Assembly: GCF_958979055.1 (NCBI RefSeq)
Contig: NC_084886.1
Span: forward strand, 9,335,654-9,399,653
DNA length: 64,000 nt
Direction of reading: 5' to 3'
From: Alnus glutinosa
Taxonomy: Eukaryota > Streptophyta > Magnoliopsida > Fagales > Betulaceae
Shown here: positions 27,799 to 39,292 of the stretch, piece after piece
Layout of the letters: the number at the start of each line of letters is the position of its first letter
Numbering within the stretch: position 1 is the first letter of the stretch
The notes under the pieces: model-generated
Database searches by the model: none
Told to the model about the DNA's origin: nothing
The model's input: only the letters and a program-made list of their open reading frames with translations
Made by a program: the position numbers and the translations under genes

Positions 27799-27837
27799 CT
27801 ACCACTACCACTACCACTACCACTACCACTACCACCT
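27799..27837. repeat. (CCACTA)n microsatellite in the leader of copy C
   Basis: About five copies of a 6-bp unit lie 30-68 bp upstream of the ATG. Copy D has an interrupted, shorter version at 38670-38700, so the tract expanded after the duplication. Confidence 0.8.
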
Positions 27838-27958
27838 GCTAATAAAAAAGGCTCTTGCGAAAGGTATACGAGAGAGTAGTTGGCGAAACGAGGGATAAAT
27901 AGAAGCAGGAGCCGGCAATTGGCGAAGACTTCCGATCCCTATATCGTAATCACACTTC

Positions 27959-27978
27959 TAACGTAAGGACTTACGTCA
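27959..27978 (-). promoter_or_regulatory. as-1/ocs-like TGACG palindrome, copy C promoter
   Basis: In gene orientation TGACGTAAGTCCTTACGTTA. The core is a perfect 7-bp inverted repeat (ACGTAAG / CTTACGT) spaced by 2 bp and matches most positions of the ocs/as-1 consensus. It lies 190 bp before the ATG; a TATTTAT motif at about 27893-27900 could be the TATA box. Confidence 0.6.
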
Positions 27979-28720
27979 GCCAAAAGATAATGGTCCGTTA
28001 GTTAATTATTTTTTTAGATAGTGCTTTTTATATTTTGGTTTGAAATTATGAACAATTTTTCGTGTTTTGTAAATTTTTTTTTTATTGATATATATATATA
28101 TTTTTTTTAAAGAAAAAAAAGGCGAGCAACTCATTATATTCCGAACATCTTGATAGGATTATTTTTTTTCTTGCTAAGAAGCATAAAAAGGTGAACGCTT
28201 AGCTTTTTCAACACATAAAGCTAAGCGTTTAAGCCTAACGCAAGCGTCCAATAATCCTATCAAGAAAGAGATTATCAAATATATATGCTCCGGCCTACAC
28301 TATAGTAGCAATAATTTGTTTTGAGAAGTGGTACGTTTACTCTAAAATGCACAATTTTTATTTTTATTTTTTTAAAGAAAATCTATAATAAATTCCTAGA
28401 CAAAAGTGCAATTTGAAATCATTTTTTTACTTTTTAAAAATCAATTTTTGCTACTTAAAGTTTTTTTCGAATTTGAAATCGGTGCTTCCATAATTTTTCT
28501 GTCCATTTTCGCAATTTTAGTTAATGTTACGTCATGTTTTTCGTTACATCATCTTAAAATATTATTATTTTTATTATATTATTTAAAAATTTAAAATTTT
28601 AATTTTATTAAAGGGGTGACACGGCAGCCGCCCCAAACCCACATTTTCATTTTTTTAAAATAATATTTTAAAATAATGTGGTGAAAAAGCAGACGTGGCA
28701 CAAATAGAAATTTCAATGTG
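27979..28720. other. AT-rich upstream flank of copy C
   Basis: No gene. Aligns with 39293-40285 of block 2, up to the point where the copia element begins (GACGTGGCACAAATA here, GACGTGACACAAATA there). Confidence 0.7.
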
Positions 28721-30400
28721 TGCTTTAATATGCCCCTTCAATCTCAGCGGAGGAAGGCAAACGTTGAGATTGTTTCGTAATTGCAAAAAACGTGCTGTAG
28801 GGAGAGCTTTAGTAAACAGATCTGCTAACTGTTCTTTGCTTGAGATAAACTTGATGATAATTGAGCCATTAGCGACCTTCTCACGAACAAAATGCACATC
28901 AATCTCAATGTGTTTCGTTCTGGCATGGTAAATTGGATTTGCCGTGAGGTAGGTTGCTCCGATGTTATCACACCATAGAGTTGGGGGATGACGAAGGAAG
29001 ACTCCTAGCTCCCGTAATAAGGATTGTAGCCATGTAATTTCTGCAGTTGTATTAGCTATAGCCCTGTATTCTGCTTCTGTGGAAGACCTTGATACTGTGG
29101 CTTGTTTTCTGGAGCTCCAAGATATTAGATTGGAACCTAAGAAGACACATAATCCACCTGTTGATCGTCTGTCGTCAGGGCAACCTGCCCAATCGGAATC
29201 GGAAAAGGCTTGTAAATTAGTAGATGAGTCCTTTCGAATTAAAAGTCCCAGAGACAACGTCTGCTGTAGATAACGAAGTATTCTTTTGACAGCACTCCAA
29301 TGGTGAACTGTTGGTTTGTGCATGAATTGACAAACTTTGTTGACTGCAAATGAGATGTCAAGTCTCGTAAGTGACAAATATTGTAAGGAACCTACCACAC
29401 TGCGGTATAGAGTCGTGTCCGAGAAGGAATCGCCATTAAATAGCGAAAGCTGAGCAGTGGTGGACATTGGAGATGCCACCGGTTTGGCTTTGTCCATGTT
29501 CGTCTTCTTGAGAAGGTCAGTGATGTACCTCTGTTGTGAGAGAACCAAGCCTAAAGGAACTCGTATTGCTTCTATTCCCAAGAAAAAAGTGAGTGGCCCA
29601 AGATCTTTGAGGGCGAAGTCACAAAGCAGTCGTTTAATTAGCTGGGCAATCATAGAATGGTTAGGCCCAGTAACCAAAATATCATCGACATAAATTAAAA
29701 TGTAAATAAATTCTGAGCCCATATTGTGAATAAAAAGAGAAGTGTCAGCTTGTGATCGACGGAAGCCCATTTCATTCAATGTAGAGCTTAAGCGTGAGTA
29801 CCAAGCTCGTGGGGCTTGCTTCAAACCATAGAGAGCTTTGCGAAGGTGGCACACATGGTGAGGCTTCAACGGGTGGATAAAGCCTGGAGGTTGAGTCATG
29901 TAGACAACTTCTTGTAAATCACCATGCAAAAAAGCAATTTGCACATCCAACTGTCGAATGGGCCAGTTATTTGTCACGGCTAGAGAGAGGACTAAGCGGA
30001 TTGTGGTTGGTTTAACCACTGGGCTGTAAGTCTCGCCAAAATCAATACCCGGTTGTTGATGAAAACCTTTTGCGACCAATCGGGCTTTATATCGATCAAT
30101 TGTGCCATCTGACTTCCTTTTTATTTTAAATACCCATTTACATCCCACTAGATTCTTGCACGGGTTTGGTGGGACAAGGGTCCAAGTGGCATTATGCATG
30201 AGCGCACTGAATTCATTGCTCATAGCATTTCGCCATTCTGCAAACCGAGATGCCTGTGAATAACATGTTGGTTCTTCAGCCGGTGGACACGTGATGGTCA
30301 CCAAAGCTTGAGTTGGGCCATGAGTGATATTTTCCTGAATATCCTTGTCATGCTTAGAAATATTTGAATGAGTCAACATACATTTTTGTTGTGATTCCAA
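28721..30400 (-). mobile_element. Copia fossil: reverse transcriptase and RNase H
   Basis: A long open stretch, 581 codons in the frame that extends to 28655, beyond the LTR stub: RVT_2 (WTLVPPNPCKNLVGCKW, RYKARLVAKGF, LYVDD-type catalytic site as IYVDDILVTG), then copia RNase H (SDSDWAGCPDDRRSTGG ... SRSSTEAEYRA ... ADLFTKALP). Part of the copia element. Confidence 0.9.
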
Positions 30401-30666
30401 GGCTTGACTTGGTCCACACGTGATGATGTCCTTGGCCTTCTAGTTTTGGTTTGAAAAATTGTGCTTTGAATGAGTCAACATACTAGTATTTGATGAAGTC
30501 ACGTGGGCTAGCTTTGGAGGAGACACGCAGTCCATGGAAACCGTAGGTTCTGTTGCAGATAGAGACGTGAGGTCTTTGTCTAGTGTCTCGGTAGAAGCTA
30601 AGAGCGCCTGATGTGAGCCACGTGTGATGAATTCATCATATTTGCGTGTTGGTTTGGAGATGTGAT

Positions 30667-31106
30667 GGCCCTGTTTACTAACCTACTTCCCCTCCCCTCC
30701 CCTCTCCTTCAATCATTCTTTTCTGTTTGTGTCAATACGGCTGATAGACTACTGATTGGTTGGATTCTCAACATTTTACTTTATTCCCATTTTACCCCCA
30801 ATATTTCAGTTTATTCCCTTGTTTTTGTTCTTCACATTATTAAAATGTTGAGGGTAAAATAGGAATAAGATAAAATGTTGACTTCTTGAAAAAGCAACAT
30901 TTATTTCTATTCCTATTTTACCCCAACCTTTCAGTTTTTTTCTTTTTTTTTTTCCCTTTTTTATATTCAAAGACAGGGGTAAAATGGGAATATAAAATAA
31001 ATGTTAAATTTTTTTGCAGACTTCTCACTTTTCGGAACTGACACAAACAGAAAAGAATGATTAAAGGAGAGGAGAGGGGAGGGGAAGTGGGTTAGTAAAC
31101 AGGGCC
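30667..31106. mobile_element. MITE nested in the copia element
   Basis: 440 bp with terminal inverted repeats of about 68 bp differing at only about four places, starting GGCCCTGTTTACTAAC. No coding capacity. Target-site duplication is unclear, so superfamily is not assigned. It sits between the integrase and RT parts and is younger than the copia insertion. Confidence 0.8.
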
Positions 31107-31549
31107 GTTGTTTCTTGACCGGGTGAGCATCGCATGGGTTTGTGGTGGTGCTTGAGCTGGCACGGTCAAATTTGCTGTTGAAACACTCCTCAAATTTGCT
31201 GTTGAAACACTCCTCAAATTTGCTGTTGAAACACTCCTTTCTTGACACGTTGGTGGAATAGTGGTATTGTGGTCCATATCTTGAGGATCAGATTCTCCAG
31301 GAGGCATGGAAATTACCCGAATGTTTTGCGGGAGATTGAAGAAGCACTGTGTACCTGCGAGTCAGAGCTATTGGAGGGAGCAGCAAAGGGGAACAATTGC
31401 TCGTCGAAGACCACATTTCTTGCGACGTATATTCTTTCGGTGGATAAATGGAGACACTTATACCCATGATGTTGTGGGCTATATCCAAGAAAAACACACA
31501 TTTTGGATCTGTAATCCATTTTGTGTTTATTGTATGGCCGGAGATGCGG

Positions 31550-33748
31550 CTAGCAGGCACATCCGAAGACTCGTAGAAATTTATAATCTGGAGGACGATG
31601 GAATATTTTCTCAACAGGGGACATATTCTTTAGCACTGTTGTTGGCAGTCTGTTGATGAGAAATGAAGCAGTGACAAATGCTTCGTCCCAATACCGTCGT
31701 GGAATGGAAGAGGAAGCAAGTAGTGCAAGGCCGGTTTCCACAATTTGTCGATGTCGTCGTTCTACTGTCCCTTGTTGTTGATGGGTATATGGGCAAGCCA
31801 TCCGATGTAAAATGCTATGGGTGGACAGATAAGGAATCAATATCTGAAATTCTCCTCCTCCGTCAGTTTGAATTGCTTTGAGTTTGCAAGAGAAAAGTCT
31901 TTCAACATGAGCAAGAAATTTGATAAATACTGAGTAAACATAAGATTTTGCTTTAATCGGAAATAACCAATGGAATTTACTGTAGTCATCCACAAATGAA
32001 ACGTAGTAGCGATTTTTATTGACTGATAATGTGGGTGATGGACCCCAAACATCACAAAATACTAATTCAATTGGAAAGTTTGAAACAGATGGAGAAGAAG
32101 AAAATGGAAGACAATGACTCTTGCCTAATTGACAAGCGTTGCAAACTGAAGTGGATAGCTTGTTGGAAGAAACAGGAAGTTTAAATCGGGAGGTTACTTG
32201 CTGGACAATTCGGGTAGAAGGGTGCCCAAGCCTTTTATGCCACTGATCCGTTGAGGTTCTTTCACCAATGTAGGCAGCAGGTGAAGAGTGGTTTGTTGCA
32301 GAAGGGATCAGAGGATAAAGTCCATCTTTACTCTTGCCTTGTAGGAGGATAGTCCCGGTTGCTTGGTCCTTAACACAAAATAGGTCAGAATGAAACTCAA
32401 GTATGGCATTGTTATCATGAGCAAGTTTATGGATAGAAAATAAATTTTTGGTAAGCTGAGGCACATGAAGCATATTTGGTAAACGTAAATGGTTTTTTTG
32501 AAGTAGATTAGAGGCACCAATATGTGTGATGTTCAAACCTTGCCCATTTCCAACTCTAACTTGTTCTTGTCCAGTGTACTCTTCAGATTGCAGATTCAAG
32601 TTGCGGAGATCAGACGTCATGTGATTGGTGGCAGCCGTATCTGGATACCAAGACAAATCCGGTTGGCTGGATGGTGCCACCATGTAAGCTGCCATAGAGT
32701 TGGTTTCATCACCCTGAAACGAGTGATCGAAACGACGATAACACTTGAGTGCTGTGTGTCCACTTTTGCCACAGACTTGACACATAGGCCGAGCATTTGA
32801 GGAGAAAGGCTGCTGATTTTGTGGAGGTCCACGGCCACGGCCACGGCCACGGCCACGCCCCCTGCCTCTGGAACGAGAAGAATATGAATTTCCTCTGCCA
32901 GAGTTGTAGTTGGAAGATCCTGAGCCGCGGTTGTTGTTTGTCTTTGTGACAAAATTTGCTGAAGGAAAACCAACATCCGCTGCTGGATTGTTTGCTTCCA
33001 TGCGAGACTCAAAGGTCAGAAGATGACCATAGAGATCTTCAAGCAATATGGGATCAATTCGTGTGGTCACAATTGTGACAAAAGAATCATACTCCGAGCT
33101 CAGTCCAACCAGGATATACAAGACCACTTCACAATCAGTGAGTGGTTTATCAACTGCAGCCAAGGTATCGACAAATTCTTTCATTTTTTGAAAGTAATCT
33201 GTTATAGAAAGGCTCCCTTTCTTGAAGGTAGCCAGGTTAACCCTCAGTTGCATAATACGGCCCTGAGATTTGGCTTTGAAATTTTTCTCTAGAGCTTCCC
33301 AAAGAGCCCGAGATGTTGAGTTGCCTACTACTTGAGTGAGTATGGACTCAGTCAATGATGAGAGTAGGACACTAAGGATCATTTGATCCTGTTGTCGCCA
33401 TTGTCGAAATGCTGGATTTGGAACCAGATTTGATGACGAGTCAGTGATGGTTTTTGGTGGTGGTGGGATACTGCCATCCACATATCCAAGAAGTTCCTGG
33501 CTTTCCAGATATGGTATTACTTGGAGTTTCCACACAAGATAATTTGTCTGTGTGTGTTTGGTTTGAATGGAATGTTGAAGAGGAACAACAGCCATGGTGG
33601 GAGCAAGTGGTGTGAGAGTAGTCATGGGGATCCGCGGAAAATGAAGGGAAAAGAAAAGAAAAGAAAAAAAATGATGACAGTGGTCAATGGAGGGGCTCTG
33701 ATACCATAAAGAAACAAATAATTTCACAACACTTGTTTTGGCTTCCAC
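31550..33748 (-). mobile_element. Copia fossil: gag, protease and integrase
   Basis: 732 open codons: gag (TNYLVWKLQVIPYLESQELL), an Arg-Gly repeat, a zinc knuckle (CQVCGKSGHTALKC), a protease start (DTAATNHMT), GAG-pre-integrase (WHKRLGHPSTRIV) and the integrase core (DVWGPSPTLS..., VDDYSKF, TDGGGEF). Part of the copia element. Confidence 0.9.
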
Positions 33749-33956
33749 ACCTTTGAACGTGTGGGCTCTTGTATATTTATAAGACTTTCAGTTACAAACT
33801 ATTTTATCAACAAGTCTATCTTCTATTCAAACGTAATACATTTAAATTGCAAGTCTATCTAGCTGTTTAGGAGGTTTCCATATATCGTGGGATCAATCTT
33901 GCTGTAGGAGATTTCCCATGAATCATGGGATCACCGGCTTCAATGTGTGCTTTAAT

Positions 33957-34399
33957 AGAGAAACTGAATTTGAATTTGCAAAAAAACTTAAATAGCAAAT
34001 TTTGATTTTTAAAAAATAAGGAAGTGAGCACTTTTACCCAGAAGTTTATCATAGATTTTCCTTTTTTTTTTTATTTGTTATAAGTTTAAGCAAGATATTT
34101 TATAACCGGAGAAAAAATCTTTTAAATTGCAAGCTTCTTGAAAATTGCAAAACGAAGCTAAATTTTTTTATATGAACAAATTGATAGTATTCAAAATATG
34201 CCGATGGAAGTCAATAGGTTGAATTGATTGAAGTAGAACAAAAAGGCGAATAAGGTGTTCCCAAATTGGTTTGCTTGTGCTCCTAAAAGTAATTGCAATT
34301 ATATCACTATACGACAACACAGTGATACCTTGATTTTCATCCTGTACTCTAACCAGACTAACCTATTATGGAAAACAATCACTGTGCTTGGCAGAGGGT
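33957..34399. other. Block junction: copia flank joined to AKR intron 2
   Basis: 33957-34122 continues the flank interrupted by the copia element and matches 40290-40450. From 34123 onward the sequence is AKR intron 2, matching 18806-19080. No gene. Confidence 0.8.
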
Positions 34400-34891
34400 G
34401 GGAACGCGGGTGTCGATGCGGTGCTGGTAGTAGAGATCGATACAATTAATCCAATTGGAGGCGCTTCAAGCTGGCCTCACAGGCCGCTCTCACATACGCT
34501 AGATCGCCAGTTTCGCCACAGATCTCACTCTTCCCACCAGCATAGCTAATTCCGAACTTGGTTGCCAATTCCACCCTCTCTCTCCCCCCTCCCTTCAAAG
34601 CCTGCTGCCCAAGAAACGAAATCCAAGAACAATTCACGAACAAAAAAGAAAAAGAAAAAAAGGACACGGGACCTTTCCGAGAAGGATTTCGTTGGTGAAG
34701 GGGCCGTAGATGTCGGAGGTGTCGAAGAAGGTGACACCGGAGTGGACGGCGTGGAGGATGAGAGCGATCATGTCTTGTTCTGGCTTGGGAGGGCCATAGA
34801 AGGCGGACGTGCCCATGCAACGCAGGCCCCGTGCTGACACCTTCAGTCCCTGTGAACCCAGGTTTATCCTCCCCACTCTTCCGGCCGCCAT
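34400..34891 (-). pseudogene. Aldo-keto reductase exon 1-2 relic
   Basis: Exon 1 (34673-34891, [13 protein letters not shown]...) is open and keeps Asp and Tyr (DTSDIYG). Exon 2 (from 34601 down) has a 9-nt insertion (in [10 protein letters not shown]) and a 4-nt insertion creating a stop after LKRLQLD. The exon 2 donor region is deleted and exons 3-5 are absent, because the duplicated block began in intron 2. Its promoter TGACG palindrome (35067-35086) is also mutated (TATCGTAGG). Most similar to copies A and B. Confidence 0.9.
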
Positions 34892-36245
34892 TTCTTTCTT
34901 TCTTTCCTTCCGACAACAACAGCAGCAGAAACCCAAGTGGATCGATTAGAAAGGATCTTGCGAAAGGTGTAAGAGCGAGTGGTAAGTTACAAGTAGTAAG
35001 TGGTTGGTGAAGGAAGAGGATGGAAATTAAAGTAGAGCAGGGCGGGGTCAAAGGACTATCCCCATCGTACGTAAGGACCTACGATAGCCAATTATATAAA
35101 ATATTCCGGATATCTTTTTGGTTAGATTTTTTTAATAGAAAAATGGTATTTGTCAAAGAGTAATATTGCATATACTTTTACTTTTTTATACTCATATCTT
35201 TTTAAATATTATTTTTAAATTATTATTGACTTTGATACGAATGTTTATTAAATTTTAATTCAATAAAAGTTTTAAAACCACCTAAGCGTGTCAATAAATT
35301 AAAATGGGTGTAACATTACTTATTTGTCATCCCATATCATAACTATAGATTTATTTATTTAAATAATAACACAACCATGAAAATTTGTTAAGGTCTAGTT
35401 TTACATTTTTTTTAAAAAAAAAATACATACAAATAAATAAATAAAGACAAAAATGATGAATGATTGTGTAATGAAGTAGCCAAATATCATTAGCTTTTGG
35501 ATTCGAAGCATAACTCTTGTATAAGAGACTTTGTGAACACATAAATCTAATCGTTTGATCTGTCCCGACGCAAGCATCCAGCAAATGGGGTGACATTTGA
35601 AGCTTTGAGGGCGATTGAAGGTAGGAAAAATGAAGGAAGCTACCCCACAAAAAATATTTTTATAATATCTTTAGAGGGGTGTGCTTAGGGACAAAAATAC
35701 GAATGCGATTATTAATAAAATTCGCATCCACATAATATGGTTATCACTTATAAGTGTTCGTATCATGCGATATTTATCCGCATCCGCGTGTTTATTGAGT
35801 CTATTAAATGCGGTTCGTTTTGGGCCTTAAAATTGTTATTCAAGCTTATAGCTAGTAAATATAAAAAAATGCATTATCTATAGTTGAATACTATTATTCA
35901 TATATATCACACTTGCTAATTATTTTACCACGAAATTTCTATCTCATGCATTATTTAGCTTCCTGTATCATTTATTTAATAATTTGTAAAGAGAAAAAAT
36001 ATTAGAAAACCACTATCCACATATGAGATTATACCCAAAATAAAAATTTAATTATATATATATTGTAAAGGGTATGCAAAATAACCACAACCGAATGCTT
36101 TAAAATCACTATCTGTATCGGCATATGCAGATAGTAAGTTTTGTTAACCACGTATGTAGATAGTGGTATGCCTAGTGCCTAGAGTATCAGAGCAATAAAA
36201 CAAATTAATGGTATATAATATTTCTTGACAGTAATGCATACATAT
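34892..36245. other. AT-rich flank of the relic
   Basis: No gene. Aligns with 19600-20912. Around 36045-36060 it shows the unoccupied site of the pararetrovirus insertion ('aaaatttaattatatatata'). Confidence 0.75.
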
Positions 36246-36691
36246 TAGGGGTGGGCAAATTATTCGCCTACCGTCTACCGAACCGAATAGCCATCGACCG
36301 CCTACCGATTCTACCGACTAATTTTTGATTTGGTAGTCGATATAAAATTTTGTTTCGAAAGCTAATTCGGCGGCTGAACCGTCTTTTAAGCGGTAACCGA
36401 ACCGAACCGCATTTTATTCCGACCGATTAACCGAACAGACATAAAATGAAACAATGTCATTTTAGTAAGCATGAAACGTTTGATATTATTATTATTATTA
36501 TTATTATTTCTTTCATTTAAAAAAAAATACGACGCTGTTTTATTACCTATGTTAACCGATTTAACCAACCGCTTTACCGACTGCCTATTAACCACTTAAT
36601 TAAAATAAATTCACCGACTCCATTCCGACAGAAGTCAGTTAATCGACCAAATTAACCGACTTAATTGCCTACCGAACCAATGTAACCCCTA
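36246..36691. mobile_element. hAT-type MITE with perfect 8-bp target duplication
   Basis: 446 bp, TAGGGGTGGGC... to ...GTAACCCCTA, flanked by exact ATACATAT duplications (36238-36245 and 36692-36699). Eight-base duplications and TAGGG ends are typical of hAT elements. The interior is rich in CCGA/ACCG repeats, with no open frame. The paralogous site near 25855 is empty. Confidence 0.92.
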
Positions 36692-37162
36692 ATACATATT
36701 AAATGTGTGTTTTATTATACGGTATTTTGCAGTAAGTGTATGCGTGGTTCCAAGGTTTGGATTCCCAATTCAACCAAACCATTAAGTAGCTAGGCCGGCC
36801 CTGACAGTCACCACTCACCAGATCATCTCATTCAACAGAAAGGTTGGTCCTTCACTCCTTTGTGGCTTTGTCTATCACGGCCGGCCTAGGATTCAATGAC
36901 TTGGTTGAAATCTATCCCGTCCATTCTTTTACTTTGTGTCAAACTTTAAGCTTAATTACTTTGTGTACAATTTCTCTACAATCATATAATATCGCAAACG
37001 AATATTTGATTACTGAACCAAATCTGATCTTCATAAAAAATCACTTTCTAATAGAGCATAAATTATTCTGAGCACAGTCCAGAACGTCCGTACTCAACGC
37101 ACTTCAATTATAATATTAACTAAGTTATTGAGACACAGCAGAAGGCCAGCAGTAGTGCTTAA

Positions 37163-38642
37163 TTAAGCAGCTTTCCATGAAGAAAGTGGAGGAGTTTCAG
37201 AAGTCTCCCAAGTCGCAATTTCACTCGAATATCTATCACCCTTAACAACGTCCTCTGAAGCAAATGATTCAAGTTCAACCATTTCTTCTGGTGTGAGTTT
37301 AACAGACAGAGCTTCAATGTTCTGGTTGAAGTTTTCAATCTTGGTGGTTCCTGGAATGGGACACACGTCATTCCCTTGGTGATGAACCCAGGCCAATGCT
37401 AACTGTGATGGGGTGCATCCCTTCCTCGTTGCCATTTCATTAACACGCTCAAATATGGTTTTGTTATGCTCAAGATTTTCAGGATGGAATCTAGGTATCA
37501 ACTGCAAGCAGTGACATGAATACATACATCAGCTGAGGTACGTAGGTTCATATATAAAGAGTGTAATTTTAGCAAACCATTGAGCATCTAGAATGTTGAC
37601 TACTGAAGAAATTTAAAGTACGAGGTTATTAAGATAAACAGGGACTATGTGAGCCAACAGTTACTTGCGAGATAAATCTCATCAGAACAAACCTTTAGCA
37701 ACTGATTGTTCGTAATCTTTTCAACAGCCTTAATCCCTGACGAAAAGAATCCTCGCGCTAGAGGACTGTATGCAACAATCCCAATGCCCAGTTCCCTGAC
37801 AAATTGAAATTTGGATTTTGATTATTCTCGGCTTGACAACCTCCAAAAAAGGAAATGTAATTAATTGACCGGTGCCTCACCTGCAAGTAGGAATAATTTC
37901 TTCCTCGACATCTCTAGACCACAAAGACCACTCAAGCTGCACAGCTGTTATTGGATGAACTGCATGCGCTCTTCTGATGGTCGAAGCAGAGGCCTCGGAC
38001 ATTCCAATGTACTTGATTTTACCTTCTTCAACTAGTTTCTTCAGTTCCCCAATCTGTAGTAGATCATTCACAAGAAAATAATTGCTTAATTCGTCCTGTG
38101 GTTTACAAAGGGTAGTCTAAGGGGGATGAGCGAACCGTGACTTCGATGGGAAGGCGGGTGTCGATGCGGTGCTGGTAGTAGAGATCGATGCAATCCAATT
38201 GGAGGCGCTTCAAGCTGGCCTCACAGGCCGCTCTTACGTATGCCGGATCGCCACGTGTCTCCCTCTTACCGTCCGCATAGCTAACTCCGAACTTAGTTGC
38301 CAATTCCACCTTCTCTCTCACCCCTCCCTTCAAAGCCTGCGGCCAAAGAAATGAAGACTAAGAACAAAACAACGAACGAAAAAAAAAAAATAGAAGAAGA
38401 AAGAAGAGAAGGAATGGGACCTTTCCGAGAAGGATTTCATTGGTGAAGGGGCCGTAGACATCGGAGGTGTCGAGGAAGGTGATGCCGGAGTGGACGGCAT
38501 GGTGGATGAGAGCGATCATGTCTTCTTCGGGCTTGGGAAGGCCATAGAAGGCGGCGGACATGCCCATGCAGCCGAGGCCCTGTGCTGACACCTCCAAGCC
38601 CTGTGAACCCAGCTTTATCCTCCTCACTCTTCCGGCCTCCAT
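37163..38642 (-). CDS. Aldo-keto reductase, AKR13-like (copy D)
   Basis: Model: complement(join(37163..37501, 37693..37795, 37881..38053, 38136..38336, 38421..38642)), 345 codons, all GT-AG and in frame. Start [11 protein letters not shown], with MSAAFYG as in C. Tetrad: Asp58, Tyr63 (DTSDVYG), Lys89 (ATKFG), His130 (YYQHRID). Exon 4 ends normally (NNQLLK), showing the ancestral donor lost in C. Intron 4 is 191 bp. It is the array member closest to PWD and is transcribed away from it. It looks functional. Confidence 0.9.
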
Positions 38643-38845
38643 TTCTTCCTTTCTACAGACAACAGCTCCTACTACCACTACCGGCCACTAGCAGTCTAGC
38701 ACTACCACCAGCAAATAAAAAAGGCTCTTGCGAAAGGTGTACGATCGAGAGAGTGGTTGGTGAAACGAGGGATAAATAGAAGCAGCAAGCGGCAAAGACG
38801 ACTTCCCTATATCGTAATAAAAGAAAAGTTATATAATCACACTTC

Positions 38846-38865
38846 TAACGTAAGGACTTACGTCA
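38846..38865 (-). promoter_or_regulatory. as-1/ocs-like TGACG palindrome, copy D promoter
   Basis: Identical to the copy C element (TGACGTAAGTCCTTACGTTA in gene orientation), 204 bp before the ATG. A TATTTAT motif near 38769-38777 (minus) is a candidate TATA box. Confidence 0.6.
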
Positions 38866-38885
38866 GCCAAAAGATAATTGTCCGT

Positions 38886-39292
38886 TATTTTTTTTTTTAA
38901 CCATAATGCCATCTTCATTACTGATAAACCATCCAAAAGGGGAATACAAACTAAAAGCCAAATACAGATGACAAAACACCAATATATAAGCTGCAAATCT
39001 TCATTGGTGAAGATCAACAAAGCTCGAAGGCCATCGTAGTGATTAGAAAAAAAAATTCTCTACTCATAAAGCTAAAAAACCTAACTTAAAGCAGTTACTG
39101 TTACAATAGACTGCACGTGAATCAAGAAAAGAATATACAAACAACACAAAACAAACAGAAACTCAAAAAATAGACTCCGAAAAAAAGCTGCCGGGACCGG
39201 CGCGTGTAGAGCATGCGTCTTCTTCGAGAGCCCTCTCAACGACAAACGACCTTCCAGATCCCAGATCGACACTTTCAGAAGTCGAAAAAGCT
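38886..39292 (-). mobile_element. Probable LINE-type insertion, 5' truncated
   Basis: About 400 bp present here but absent from the matching flank of copy C (27990-28045). It begins with a T run (38886-38898), consistent with a minus-strand retroposed 3' end. No coding sequence recognised; family uncertain. Confidence 0.45.

Larger units (their letters stand above)
28721..33956 (-). mobile_element. Ty1/copia LTR retrotransposon (Ale/Retrofit-like)
   Basis: Read on the minus strand: a leading LTR (33707-33956), a primer-binding site complementary to initiator tRNA-Met (TGGTATCAGAGC, 33695-33706), gag-protease-integrase, a nested MITE, then RT-RNase H, a polypurine tract (TTGAAGGGG) and only a stub of the trailing LTR (28721-28740). 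Lineage is suggested by the gag sequence, with moderate confidence. Broken, with a few breaks, but coding parts are long and well preserved, so the insertion is fairly young; the LTR pair is too incomplete to date it. Block 2 has the corresponding site without it near 40260-40290. Confidence 0.88.

Noticed and set aside
28160-28260. Small inverted repeat 'cttgatag(g)att' as a transposon end
   Set aside because: Short, and matched by ordinary flank in the other block; no insertion boundary is seen.
32820-32870. (GGCCAC)n tract as a regulatory repeat
   Set aside because: It encodes the Arg-Gly repeat of copia gag, a normal feature of that region.
34446-35051. 201-codon open frame over the AKR relic and its upstream DNA
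   Set aside because: It joins promoter, exon 1 in a wrong frame, intron 1 and part of exon 2; not a gene.
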